A program made the position numbers and the translations under genes. A stretch of 57,863 nt of DNA. It comes from a virus. The notes below the pieces were generated by a model. That model searched no databases. It had not been told where the DNA came from and saw nothing but the letters and a program-made list of their open reading frames with translations. Below are positions 49,812 through 57,863 of the stretch, piece by piece. The stretch's first letter is position 1. Each line of letters begins with the position of its first letter. The stretch spans positions 1-57,863 of IMG/VR virus record IMGVR_UViG_3300036770_002369. The stretch is one strand, 5' to 3'.

Positions 49812-52800
49812 ATGGCGACTGATTTCGGCCCGGGAGTTTCCCGCACGCTCAACCCTGTCTGGCGGCAGTTCAGCGCCGTCGTTTGGCAGCAGGACGCGCC
49901 TCCCCTGGATTCTGAGTTCAATCTGATGTCCCAGATGGACTGGGAGCGGCTGCGTCAGGCCGTCAAAGCCGCGATGCCCTCCGGGTTCATCATGGACCCG
50001 ACTCGCGCCCTCAACGAATACCAGTTCAACTCTCAATGGGTGAACCAGTTTTCTTTGGGACGCCCCAAGACCGGCGAAGAAAATCCGGTCATCTGGGCGA
50101 ACGTAAACGGCTGGATCCTTCCGGTCGCCGGTACGGACACCGTCGAAGGGGATCTCCAGAACATCATCCGCCTGTATCCGCCGCCCGGAACGGACGGTCG
50201 AGTCGATCTGGTCTTCCTCGAAGCCTGGCAGGTCCGCATCGACCCGAACCCCTCGACGGCCAGCAAGCCCACGGCTTCGACCCTCTACAAGTACGGCAAC
50301 ACCAAGTACGGCGGGGTCAACCTGCCGGACGACCTCGAAGATCCGGCCATCGGTTACGAAACGACGGGCCGGATCCAGGTCCAGTACCGCTTGCGAGTCT
50401 TTGGCTCGGGCGGCGGTCTAGGGGCGGGCGTTGCCATCGCTAATCACCCGGACGGTCTGGACGACCCGAATATCCTCGGACAAGGGGCTTCCGCTTCGCC
50501 CATCGGAGGCTTCACCTGGGTCAACATGAGGGAGGCTCTCGGAGATCCTAGCCTCTGGCGAGCGGGCGACGGGGATCCGAACAATGCTCTCGGGACCGTG
50601 GACGGCTACACCTACGCGATCCCGGTTTGCGCCGTGTTCCGCCGCAACTCGAACCCCTATGTGGCGGTCACCGACGCGGGCAACCCGAACCAGAACGGCG
50701 CTTTCCTTCGGACGCCGAACAACGCTTTCTTGCCGGATCCGCTCGCGGGATGCCGCCTTCTCACGACCGCTACCCTCACGAGCAACCTGAGCCCTACGGC
50801 GACCGGGACGGTCAACATCACCGGACTCAACGGGTCCGGCTTGGAAGACCCCCAGCTAGTTCTTTCGAGCACCTTCCTCGTGATCGACGATGAGATCGTA
50901 GGGGTCTCGGCGGTCAACCTCATCGGCTCGACGATCACCATTCCGGTAGGGGGCCGGGGTCGCTACGGTACGGCGGGCGTCGGTCATCCGGCGGGGACCG
51001 TGGTCCGGTTCTATAACACGCGCCCGGACGGCCTGTACGCCGATCAGGTGGCGATGACGGACATCCTTGACCTTCGTCGGGCGGTCAACCCGGGCGACTG
51101 GGATTTCCAGCGGCTCCTCCAGCACAACGTCGCCTCCCTTGCAAAGAATCAGCTTCGCTCGACGTGGAAGGTTTCGGGGGCCGGGGACACGGAAGGCGTC
51201 ACCGTACACGAGGTCGATGACCTCTATGCAGGCGGGACGACTCACCCGAACCATACGGACCCGGTCGATGGAACGGACGGCATCCGCACGGTCTTTTCGG
51301 ATGCAGCGGCGATCCAGCCGGAAGTCAACCTTCTCCTCGACAACGAGGCGACGCTGGACGCGACCAACTTCACGGCGGACCAGTTCGACACGACGGTCGC
51401 CTGGGATACTGGACCCGATTTCCACCCCATCGGGTTTATGAACAATGGCAACGGGACGTCGCTGGCGATCACCGATAGCGGCTTCTCGAACGGCTCGACC
51501 GTCCTGATGTTCATCGGCGGAGCGAATGGCTCGGAGGGCGCTCGCGGGACGTTCCGCGACGGCTCGGATCGGGCTGTCCGGTTCGTGATGCCGAAAGAAT
51601 ACTGGAGAGCGAATTTCCCTGAGGCCGACGTAAACCAGGGAAACCAGTATCCGATCCAACTGCGGTTCATCGACCAGCGGGCTTTTGAGCCCGCCCCCGC
51701 TCCGATGCCCGCGACCGAGGCTGCTCGGCACGTCGGTCCCATGTACCCCTGGAGGGATCAGAACTTTGAGCGTCCCTTCATCGCTCTCGGAGGAATCCTC
51801 AACTCGTCCCTCCGGCTCTCGCGAGCCGTGACGAACCTGACCGAAACGGGCGGGGTCTTCGAGATCGATCTCGGAATCAACTTTGAGACGGCAGGACTGA
51901 CCTTCTCGAAGGACGCCGAAGGCAACTTCGAGAACAACCCGGCGCTCGTCTCCCTGCCCCTTCTACGGGCGCAGCGGACCCTCTACGGGATGATGACGGA
52001 CAACGGGCGGGACCAGACGGGAGCCTCGTCCGAGGTCTATCTGGTCGTCTACGGCGACCCGGATTCTTACCAGAACAACGGGGCCTTCAAGGTCATCGGA
52101 GCCGGACGAAACCCTTCGGCGGGCGGAGCCGGGTTCACGAGCAACTTCGCCTCCAATGCGACCAGCGTCGTCGTTCAGCCTCTCTCTGTAGACTGTACGA
52201 CCTTTGACTCGGCCACGGGCAACAGCGTCGTGATCGAGTTCCGGTCGCCCTACCACAACGCTGAAGACACCTCCGATTTCGCCACCCGGGTTGCGGATCT
52301 CGCCGTCGTCCTCACGGACATCGGCGGACTCTCCAACACTCCTTGGGCGCGAACGGCGCTCGGGTACGGCGAGACCTATGACCTCTCGATGCCCGAAGTC
52401 ACGAGCGGCCCACTGTCCCGGGCAGACGTTCCGTCGAAGCTCCTGATCGATCTGACGCTCATGTACCACCCGGGTCGCGGAGCCACGGCTCGCGTCCCCG
52501 ACGAGGTCGTCCGCTTCTCCATGCGGGGCGGCGTCACCAACACCATCGGAGCCTATCTGCGGCAGTCTCCGGCGGTGCGGGATACGACCTTCCCCGCAGC
52601 GTCGGGAGCCCCGGACAACGAAGCCTTTTGGGATTTCGCGCACGTCTCGACGTGGAACCGGCTACCGGCTTTGGGCTGGAACGCGCCGCTCGCCCCCAAC
52701 TACGGTGGCAACGTCGTCGGGTTCACCGAGATGGACCGGGAGCATGAGCTTTTCTTGGACCGTGGGTCGAAGACCGTCATCTTCCGGCCTTTCCGCGACC

Positions 52801-55800
52801 GTGGGATGACCCTTCATTCTTTGTCCTTCACGGGGGGCGAGCTTGGGTCGGACTGCCTACTGGGACCGTACTCGTATCCGGAAGTCCCACCCGTCCCGAA
52901 AGACTCGATGGTCCTGTTCACGGGAACCTCGACCAGCGGCAAGCAGATGGGCTTCGCGGTCCCCCGCGAGTACATGCCCCGATTCGGTCGGCAAGACATC
53001 CCGTACTGGGTGGACACGACCAACGGAGCAGGCCCGTTCCTTCCCGGGATCAATCACCTGTTCCGGGATTCCTCGACGCTCAACGAGCCGGTGTTCAACG
53101 TCATCGGCGGCGAGTCGAACATCTCGGGGGGTACGCAAGTCCTCCCCTTGTTCCTGGCGACCGGGCAGCCTAACTTGTACGGGCACTCGGGAACGATCAT
53201 CGACCCGCTGAACAACCGGCCCTTCTACGCGGCCCGGAAGACGACGGACATCAATCCGTCTGCCTTGTACGCGCAGGGGATCATTGACCGGCTAAATGAA
53301 GTCCAGTCTTCGGACCTTGGGCACGGGCTCCAAGGGATCCAGCTTCCCCCCTATCTGGGGATCGCACGTCTTTATGGCGTCTACGAAGCCAGCGATTATG
53401 TCGCTCGGGGTGGTCAGACCTTCCAAGTCAACCGCTACACTCCGGCGGCGAACCCGGCAAGAAACCTGATCCGCGAGGATGCTGACCAGCAGACGCTCTT
53501 CATCCTCCAGAACGGCGCTCAGGATCTCACGCAGGCAGAAGGCGACCACACCTATATCATTCCGTCGAACGTCCTCGACCTGACCCGGATCCCGGGCTAC
53601 GTCGCAGGGCAGGGCTTCGGGGACTTCGATTACGTCATCGAAGCTACGGTCTTTGGTTTCAGCCGAGGCTTCATCGACGAGAACAACTACGTCCTCGTCC
53701 GCCGCTACAACGGCGAGGGACGGGGTGCTCTCGGGGGCCTGGAGAACACGGACGGAGACGTGATCGAGCTTGAGGATGTCCACATGGTCATCCCTTGCCC
53801 GGCGGCTTCCAACGACCACTTCTACGCCGCGTACAACCGCACCGTCTACCAAGGCGACCCCTTTATGACGAGGGCGGGGAACACGCTGACTACGTCGGAC
53901 TACGAAGCCCGATACGGTCAGATCCCGGTCAACGCGCAGTACGCGCTTCGGACCCCGATCCAGCAGTTCGACGCGAACGGGAACTTCCTGATCCAGACGC
54001 CGAACGCTCGGGCCTTCGAGGTTCTAGCGTCGATGGATTTCTACACGACGCTCGGGACAGGAAAGGTCGGCGGGGCGATGTTCCCCGGGACTCCGCTCGA
54101 CGTGGGCTTCACGACTCCGGAAGGGGCGAGCCGGATGCCGAATTCGGCCACGACTCCGCCTTGGCGCGTCCTCACGAGGGCGTACACGGAAGGTCAAAAG
54201 AACAACGAGAACCGGGCTCGACTCGACCTACAGCTACTGAACAACGGGGTGAGTCTTCCGGCTCTGAACCCCTCTTTGGGTTCGTCGGCGGTCGTCCGGG
54301 TGACCCGGCTCGACGGCGAGGCTATCGACCTCTACGCTACGACGCAGGCGAACTACGCCGCTTACCAGGCTGCACCGTACAACCTGCCTGCGAGCGACCT
54401 GTTCCTAGTGGACACGACATCGCAAACGGCGACGTACTCTGCGACCGCGACCGCGCCTTTCGCAACGGTAGCTCCTGGGGCGATGGCGACCGCAAGCGTT
54501 ACGGTTACAGGGGCTCAAGTCGGAGACGTCGTTACCGTGAACCCTAGCGTTCACACGAACGGGGTTCTGTATCAGGGACGAGTTTCTGCGGCGAACACGG
54601 TACAGCTTGCCGCGCATTACACCCAACCGGACGTTCCTTTCGAGGTTTTGGCGGCGGGAAATGAAGTCCGTCCTATGACGGTGAACTTGCTCGGCCCGGT
54701 CGCTCCAGGGGCTACCGGCACCGGAACTTTGACCGGCGGAGACGCGACGGGAGTAGCTATCGGTGACGCTCTCGTTGTAAACGTCCCGAGCACGGGAGGT
54801 TGGATCTATCCGACTTGGGCGTATGTCGATGGAGCCAACAACATCCAGTTCCAGTGGCACAACACTACTGGGGTCCCCCTGACCCCGGGACCAACGACTT
54901 TCAACGTCGCGATCATTCGCGAGTCTACTTTGGCTCCGGTAAATATCGCGGGCGTGAACTTCGCCGTTCAGGTGACTCGTCTCGCAGGATCGCTGAACCT
55001 CACGGCTCAGAATCTCGCAGCGACGATCAACGCCCATCCGGACCTCACGGGGACGATCACCGCTTTGGCCTCGGACGACACCCGGGTGACGATAGAGGCA
55101 GTCCCGGTAGGGGAGCAGGGTAACGGGATTCGGGTTTCGGTGCGCCACACCGGAGCCCCGACCACGCTCATCCAGAACGCGATCCGCGTACTGGTTCCCT
55201 ATAACAACGCCCGTCCGGTCGGAGCCGTCGTCACGGCTTCTTACCTCATGGGCGGTAGGGACGAAGCGGTCAACGCGGGGAACGGGACCACGCCTCTGGC
55301 GCTCGTCGGGATGACGGAACGCCTACCGCTAGGGATCCTGCTCCAAGACTCGGACTTCCTCTGCGAGAATCCCCTGAACGACGAAGCCTCCGCGATGAAC
55401 TCGCGGATGTCCGGCCCTCGTCCGGTCCAGACGATCCTCCCGCTCACGACGGGCGGCGAGGAATTCGATAGGTTCCTCGGAGAGCCCGGCGAGCTTGTCG
55501 CGATGGCAGACGGGGCCATCCTCCAGTACGTCGGCTACACGACGGCGACGCCTACGGGCACCCGGCGCTTCCGCTTGTACCGGGGTGGAGGGTCGGCGTT
55601 CGTCCTTTCGGGGACGAACCCGGGCGGACCCGTGGATTGGGTATCGGAGAGCTTTGAGGCGGATCTCAGGCCCGTGCTGAAAGGCGGTGCTCTCGTCTGC
55701 CGAGCGATGCTCGTGCGAGACTTCTTTGAGGAAGCCTTCCCGACGGACGTCGTCCGGTCGGAAGGTGACGAGATCCAGATGGTGATCGTCACCTACGGTA

Positions 55801-55994
55801 TCCTGGGGACGCCGGAGACGACGCGAGAAGGGGTCACGCTGAAGGGGGTCATCAGCCCGACCGGATACGGGGAGGGCTACGCGGCGGCAGACCGCTACAG
55901 GCTCAACGGCAAGCCCATGTTCCTGGGTCAAAGCCGCGAAGTCAGGGATCCTGCGAACGTGACGTTGGCCGTGTACCCAACCCGGCGGAGGTGA
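49812..55994 (+). CDS. 2060-aa fibre/adhesin, paralogue of the 36338 protein
   Basis: This giant virion protein opens PPLDSEFNLMSQMDWERLR, with PSGF, VDLVFLEAWQV, YKYGNTKYGG and RIQVQYRLRVF. These match the order of motifs in the 1224-aa protein, so the two share an attachment-type N-terminal region of roughly 350 residues. The middle is beta-rich. At about 1540-1700 there are two to three repeats of a GDxVxVxPS...V..ANTVQ fibre module (VGDVVTVNPSVHTNGVLYQG, IGDALVVNVPSTGGWIYPTW). The C-terminus (FRLYRGG, YVGYTTATPTGTRRF) resembles fibre tips. No catalytic motif is seen. It is the last large gene of the module and overlaps a short downstream gene region at a GTGA. Confidence 0.75.
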   Translation: MATDFGPGVSRTLNPVWRQFSAVVWQQDAPPLDSEFNLMSQMDWERLRQAVKAAMPSGFIMDPTRALNEYQFNSQWVNQFSLGRPKTGEENPVIWANVNGWILPVAGTDTVEGDLQNIIRLYPPPGTDGRVDLVFLEAWQVRIDPNPSTASKPTASTLYKYGNTKYGGVNLPDDLEDPAIGYETTGRIQVQYRLRVFGSGGGLGAGVAIANHPDGLDDPNILGQGASASPIGGFTWVNMREALGDPSLWRAGDGDPNNALGTVDGYTYAIPVCAVFRRNSNPYVAVTDAGNPNQNGAFLRTPNNAFLPDPLAGCRLLTTATLTSNLSPTATGTVNITGLNGSGLEDPQLVLSSTFLVIDDEIVGVSAVNLIGSTITIPVGGRGRYGTAGVGHPAGTVVRFYNTRPDGLYADQVAMTDILDLRRAVNPGDWDFQRLLQHNVASLAKNQLRSTWKVSGAGDTEGVTVHEVDDLYAGGTTHPNHTDPVDGTDGIRTVFSDAAAIQPEVNLLLDNEATLDATNFTADQFDTTVAWDTGPDFHPIGFMNNGNGTSLAITDSGFSNGSTVLMFIGGANGSEGARGTFRDGSDRAVRFVMPKEYWRANFPEADVNQGNQYPIQLRFIDQRAFEPAPAPMPATEAARHVGPMYPWRDQNFERPFIALGGILNSSLRLSRAVTNLTETGGVFEIDLGINFETAGLTFSKDAEGNFENNPALVSLPLLRAQRTLYGMMTDNGRDQTGASSEVYLVVYGDPDSYQNNGAFKVIGAGRNPSAGGAGFTSNFASNATSVVVQPLSVDCTTFDSATGNSVVIEFRSPYHNAEDTSDFATRVADLAVVLTDIGGLSNTPWARTALGYGETYDLSMPEVTSGPLSRADVPSKLLIDLTLMYHPGRGATARVPDEVVRFSMRGGVTNTIGAYLRQSPAVRDTTFPAASGAPDNEAFWDFAHVSTWNRLPALGWNAPLAPNYGGNVVGFTEMDREHELFLDRGSKTVIFRPFRDRGMTLHSLSFTGGELGSDCLLGPYSYPEVPPVPKDSMVLFTGTSTSGKQMGFAVPREYMPRFGRQDIPYWVDTTNGAGPFLPGINHLFRDSSTLNEPVFNVIGGESNISGGTQVLPLFLATGQPNLYGHSGTIIDPLNNRPFYAARKTTDINPSALYAQGIIDRLNEVQSSDLGHGLQGIQLPPYLGIARLYGVYEASDYVARGGQTFQVNRYTPAANPARNLIREDADQQTLFILQNGAQDLTQAEGDHTYIIPSNVLDLTRIPGYVAGQGFGDFDYVIEATVFGFSRGFIDENNYVLVRRYNGEGRGALGGLENTDGDVIELEDVHMVIPCPAASNDHFYAAYNRTVYQGDPFMTRAGNTLTTSDYEARYGQIPVNAQYALRTPIQQFDANGNFLIQTPNARAFEVLASMDFYTTLGTGKVGGAMFPGTPLDVGFTTPEGASRMPNSATTPPWRVLTRAYTEGQKNNENRARLDLQLLNNGVSLPALNPSLGSSAVVRVTRLDGEAIDLYATTQANYAAYQAAPYNLPASDLFLVDTTSQTATYSATATAPFATVAPGAMATASVTVTGAQVGDVVTVNPSVHTNGVLYQGRVSAANTVQLAAHYTQPDVPFEVLAAGNEVRPMTVNLLGPVAPGATGTGTLTGGDATGVAIGDALVVNVPSTGGWIYPTWAYVDGANNIQFQWHNTTGVPLTPGPTTFNVAIIRESTLAPVNIAGVNFAVQVTRLAGSLNLTAQNLAATINAHPDLTGTITALASDDTRVTIEAVPVGEQGNGIRVSVRHTGAPTTLIQNAIRVLVPYNNARPVGAVVTASYLMGGRDEAVNAGNGTTPLALVGMTERLPLGILLQDSDFLCENPLNDEASAMNSRMSGPRPVQTILPLTTGGEEFDRFLGEPGELVAMADGAILQYVGYTTATPTGTRRFRLYRGGGSAFVLSGTNPGGPVDWVSESFEADLRPVLKGGALVCRAMLVRDFFEEAFPTDVVRSEGDEIQMVIVTYGILGTPETTREGVTLKGVISPTGYGEGYAAADRYRLNGKPMFLGQSREVRDPANVTLAVYPTRRR

Positions 55995-55996
55995 TC

Positions 55997-56215
55997 GTGC
56001 CCTTCATTCGACGTAGCCAGATTGACCCTAGCGTGCGCCAGCAGTTCGAGGTCGCCCGCAAGGCGCACCTTCGGCAGTCCTTGTTGGACCCGTCTTTGAC
56101 CTCGACTCAGGTGAAGAAGATCCGGGCAGAGATCCAGATGCTTGGAAGGGACCGGGTTTACGACGGCCAGTCGAGTCCGAAGGCGGGAGCCATCCTGTTC
56201 TCGACGACTTCTTGA
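55997..56215 (+). CDS. small basic helical protein at end of structural operon, 72 aa
   Basis: This 72-aa protein of unknown function is basic and helical in the middle (VRQQFEVARKAHLRQSLLD, STQVKKIRAEIQML). I prefer the GTG at 55997, which has GGAGGTGA immediately upstream. An alternative GTG at 55991 overlaps the preceding stop (GTGA) and would add two residues. The tight coupling to the 2060-aa gene suggests a dedicated small partner or chaperone. The sequence after it (56216-56275) carries the CGATAG-type promoter-like block of the next gene. Confidence 0.7.
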   Translation: MPFIRRSQIDPSVRQQFEVARKAHLRQSLLDPSLTSTQVKKIRAEIQMLGRDRVYDGQSSPKAGAILFSTTS

Positions 56216-56220
56216 GTGTC

Positions 56221-56262
56221 TTGACCCCCGCTAGGCTTTCGATAGCCTTCCCCTAAGCGAGA
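56221..56262 (+). promoter_or_regulatory. CGATAG-type promoter-like element with conserved ribosome binding site
   Basis: TTGACC (56221-56226), the spacer CCCGCTAGGCTTTCGA and TAGCCT (56243-56248) give a TTGACC-N16-TANNNT arrangement. TAAGCGAGAGGA, containing the ribosome binding site, follows. The block is nearly identical to the minus-strand element at 6284-6311. Confidence 0.65.
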
Positions 56263-56275
56263 GGATCTCACTACC

Positions 56276-56812
56276 ATGTCCAATCTACGATCTAAAATCG
56301 TCCGCCTCGCCCATCAGAATCCGGAACTCCGGCCCCACTTGCTTCCCCTGATCAGCCGCACCGCTGCGGGAAAGCATCCCTTGAACCCCGAAGAATCCAT
56401 GATGACCTTCGTCCTGGTACTCGAACAGGACGTTCTCGCGAACTCCGCTGACGAAGGTGATGAACTCGCTATCGAAGTCCAAGAGAATGAGAAAGCCCTC
56501 GAAAGACTAGAGGAAGATGCTCTCAGGAAGCTCTCCTCCATGTTCGGTGTCAAGATTGATAACGAGGGCATGGGACCCCAACACGGTCTGATCTGCAAAT
56601 TCTCCGTGGATTCGTGGAATGACGTGGCCCGAGTGAACAAGGCCATCAATCAGAACCGCATCGGTAGCGGTGACAAGATGGATACTGATGTCCCCTTCTT
56701 TGCCGCCCGGGGTTTCGTCCTCTACCCCGAAGGCATCAACGGACCCCGCTATGGCAAGACTTCTAGGGCAGTCGGTGATCTGGACCAGTGGCTCAGGGAT
56801 AACAAAGAATAA
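56276..56812 (+). CDS. tagged acidic hypothetical protein, 178 aa
   Basis: This 178-aa protein of unknown function begins with the tag LRSKIVRLAHQNPEL...HLLPLI (residues 4-26), almost identical to the start of the antisense protein at 22319-22768. The rest is alpha/beta with an acidic helical stretch (EVQENEKALERLEEDALRKL), a strand GLICKFSVDSW and a C-terminal helix (VGDLDQWLRDNKE). There is no membrane segment. It is expressed from its own promoter-like block, apart from the structural operon. The shared tag suggests that it goes to the same place as the other tagged proteins, which cannot be determined from sequence. Confidence 0.8.
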   Translation: MSNLRSKIVRLAHQNPELRPHLLPLISRTAAGKHPLNPEESMMTFVLVLEQDVLANSADEGDELAIEVQENEKALERLEEDALRKLSSMFGVKIDNEGMGPQHGLICKFSVDSWNDVARVNKAINQNRIGSGDKMDTDVPFFAARGFVLYPEGINGPRYGKTSRAVGDLDQWLRDNKE

Positions 56813-56818
56813 CCTCTC

Positions 56819-56854
56819 CCCGCTAGGTTCCCGATAGCCCTCCCTAAGCGAGAG
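56819..56854 (+). promoter_or_regulatory. CGATAG-type promoter-like element upstream of beta-helix gene B
   Basis: CCCGCTAGGTTCCCGATAGCCC (56819-56840) followed by TCCCTAAGCGAGAGGA repeats the block found at 6284 and 56221. The minus-35-like hexamer here (CCTCTC) is poor, so the conserved part is the TAGG...CGATAGCCC region plus the ribosome binding site. Confidence 0.6.
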
Positions 56855-56863
56855 GACTATCCG

Positions 56864-57649
56864 ATGAACCGAATCGCACGATCCCACCTGATCCGTAAAG
56901 CCGCCTCCCTTCCCGTAGGGCATCCTGAGAGAAGGGCTATTCTTGCTTCTCTGAGCCGTAGGGCTTCCCAGGAAGTCAACGTCCGTGGGGTACACATTCA
57001 AGACAACGCCCAAGTCCTCGATCAAGCACAAGTCTTCGACAACGCTAAGGTCTTCGGCAACGCCAAAGTCTACGGGAACGCCAAGGTCTACGATATAACC
57101 GCCGTCTACCGCAACGCCCAGGTCTACGACTTCGCCAAGATCTACGGCAACGCCCAGGTCTACGACAAAGCCAAGGTTTTCGACCAAGCCGAAATCTATG
57201 ACAAAGCCCAGGTCTACGACAACGCTAAGGTCTTCGAGGGTGCCAAGGTCTACGGCCACGCCGAGATCTATGGCGATTCCCAAATCGGCGGATCCGCCGA
57301 AATCTACGGCGAAGCAAAGGTCTTCGGAAACGCCGAGGTCTCCGGAAAAGCCCAGGTCGGCTACAAAGCCGAAATCAGCGAAGGGGCCAAGGTCCACGGC
57401 AACGCTAAGGTCTCAGGCAAAGTCCAAATCTACGGCGACGCCGAGGTCTACGACGACGCCAAAGTCAGCGAAGGAGCCAAGGTTTTCGGAAAAGCCGAGG
57501 TCTTCGGCGGAGCCAAGGTCTGGGGCAAAGCCGAAATCTACGGCGAAGCCCAGATCGGCGGGACTGCGATTATCCTTGGAGGCAACTGGGATGGATCTGA
57601 AGGCCCGGTCATGTCCGGTAAGTGGAAGGCCCCCGGAGTCCCTTCCTAG
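56864..57649 (+). CDS. hexapeptide-repeat left-handed beta-helix protein, paralogue B
   Basis: This 261-aa protein has the N-terminal tag MNRIARSHLIRKAASLPVG, about 33 hexapeptide rungs (AKVYGN, AQVYDK, AEIYGE and similar, about 37-235) and the end GSEGPVMSGKWKAPGVPS. It is a paralogue of the leftward 255-aa protein. The first approximately 35 and last approximately 30 residues are almost identical, while the repeat core differs in order and content, as expected for unequal recombination among 18-bp repeats. The fold should be a left-handed beta-helix; no acyltransferase site is visible. GAGAGGA lies 7 nt before the ATG. Its stop overlaps the stop of a convergent gene on the minus strand. Confidence 0.85.
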   Translation: MNRIARSHLIRKAASLPVGHPERRAILASLSRRASQEVNVRGVHIQDNAQVLDQAQVFDNAKVFGNAKVYGNAKVYDITAVYRNAQVYDFAKIYGNAQVYDKAKVFDQAEIYDKAQVYDNAKVFEGAKVYGHAEIYGDSQIGGSAEIYGEAKVFGNAEVSGKAQVGYKAEISEGAKVHGNAKVSGKVQIYGDAEVYDDAKVSEGAKVFGKAEVFGGAKVWGKAEIYGEAQIGGTAIILGGNWDGSEGPVMSGKWKAPGVPS

Positions 57650-57863
57650 TCCCGAACCTCGATCCAAGCCCGACCCCCTACCGCGTCGTACACCCCGATC
57701 ACACCCCCCCGTCGCCCCTCCCGAGTCATCAGTCCTAAAAGACGGTCGCTCTCCGCGATCAACCGAGACCGGACGACGTGGAGAATCCATACGCCCCCCT
57801 CCCGACCGATCACCTGAAAGCCGAAAGAACTGAACCAAGCCTCCCGACCCTCGACCCCCCGAC
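57646..57863 (-). CDS. partial leftward ORF entering from the right edge
   Basis: This frame on the minus strand is open from the window edge to a TAG whose bases overlap the stop of the beta-helix gene (57646-57648). About 72 C-terminal codons are visible. They encode a plausible beta/alpha protein (EAWFSSFGFQVIGREGGVWI, LHVVRSRLIAESDRLLGL, GGVIGVYDAVGGRAWIEVRD). The protein-like hydrophobic pattern favours this frame over the Pro/Ser/Arg-rich alternatives on either strand. Start, length and family are unknown because the gene continues outside the window. Confidence 0.55.
   Translation of the reverse strand, partial: RGVEGREAWFSSFGFQVIGREGGVWILHVVRSRLIAESDRLLGLMTREGRRGGVIGVYDAVGGRAWIEVRD

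Noticed and set aside
57000-57560. CRISPR-like periodic DNA
   Set aside because: The periodicity is 18 bp, coding and in frame; there are no spacer-repeat units.
56507-57838. Antisense and frame-shifted long ORFs over beta-helix gene B
   Set aside because: Same repeat artefact as at 5488-6255.

Overview
This window is most simply read as part of a large tailed-phage genome (contractile-tailed type, probably a jumbo phage) of high GC content. It could also be an integrated or metagenomic copy. The evidence is a Baseplate_J-like protein, an adjacent gp25-like baseplate wedge protein, and a near-gapless run of very large beta-rich virion and adhesin proteins (3753, 2060, 2059, 1707, 1228, 1224 and 1174 aa). 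There are also many tiny genes of unknown function and a phage-type sigma factor. No integrase, transposase, tRNA, CRISPR array, terminase, capsid, sheath, tube or tape-measure gene is visible. The host cannot be named from the sequence.

Left arm (1-5100). Small genes are expressed from five copies of one promoter-like element (core TCGATTGTGGCTAAACC, then a variable stretch, then GGATAGNTT). Two copies are divergent (1239-1340); the others precede genes at 1837, 2174 and 3618. Embedded here, behind the gene at 2174 and with no promoter-like element of its own that I can see, is the most unusual locus of the window. At 2448-3014 lies an FGE-sulfatase (C-type-lectin-like) protein that stops just before the conserved C-terminal RGGSW...GLRCAR segment. 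It is followed by three tandem, 4-nt-overlapping small ORFs (3011-3145, 3142-3276, 3273-3491), each encoding that segment. The first two have identical length and framework but different residues at the positions that are variable in diversity-generating retroelement (DGR) targets. No reverse transcriptase or adenine-rich template repeat was found in the window. On the minus strand a sigma-70-family factor (4200-5096) sits behind a near-consensus TTGACC-N17-TATAAG promoter.

Structural module (6331-55994). All genes but one run rightward, many with overlapping stop and start codons. In order they are: a small hydrophobic protein, the 3753-aa giant, a 74-aa helical protein, a 989-aa protein with amphipathic helices, a 292-aa protein, the gp25-like wedge protein, Baseplate_J, and a 446-aa wedge or tail-protein-I-position protein. 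Then come a 132-aa virion protein and a series of adhesin or fibre proteins: LamG plus Ig-like domains plus PDFLDSD repeats, two paralogues at 36338 and 49812, and a parallel beta-helix spike at 43753. This is a baseplate plus host-adsorption apparatus. One small gene (22319-22768) is inserted in the opposite orientation between baseplate genes.

Flanks. The structural module is bracketed by inverted paralogues of a hexapeptide-repeat left-handed beta-helix protein (5488-6255 minus; 56864-57649 plus). They share a promoter-like upstream region and near-identical DNA ends. Four proteins in the window (these two plus those at 22319 and 56276) share a short basic N-terminal tag. A GATAG-type minus-10-like box recurs upstream of both the left-arm genes and the structural transcription units, which suggests that a dedicated (phage) sigma factor governs them.
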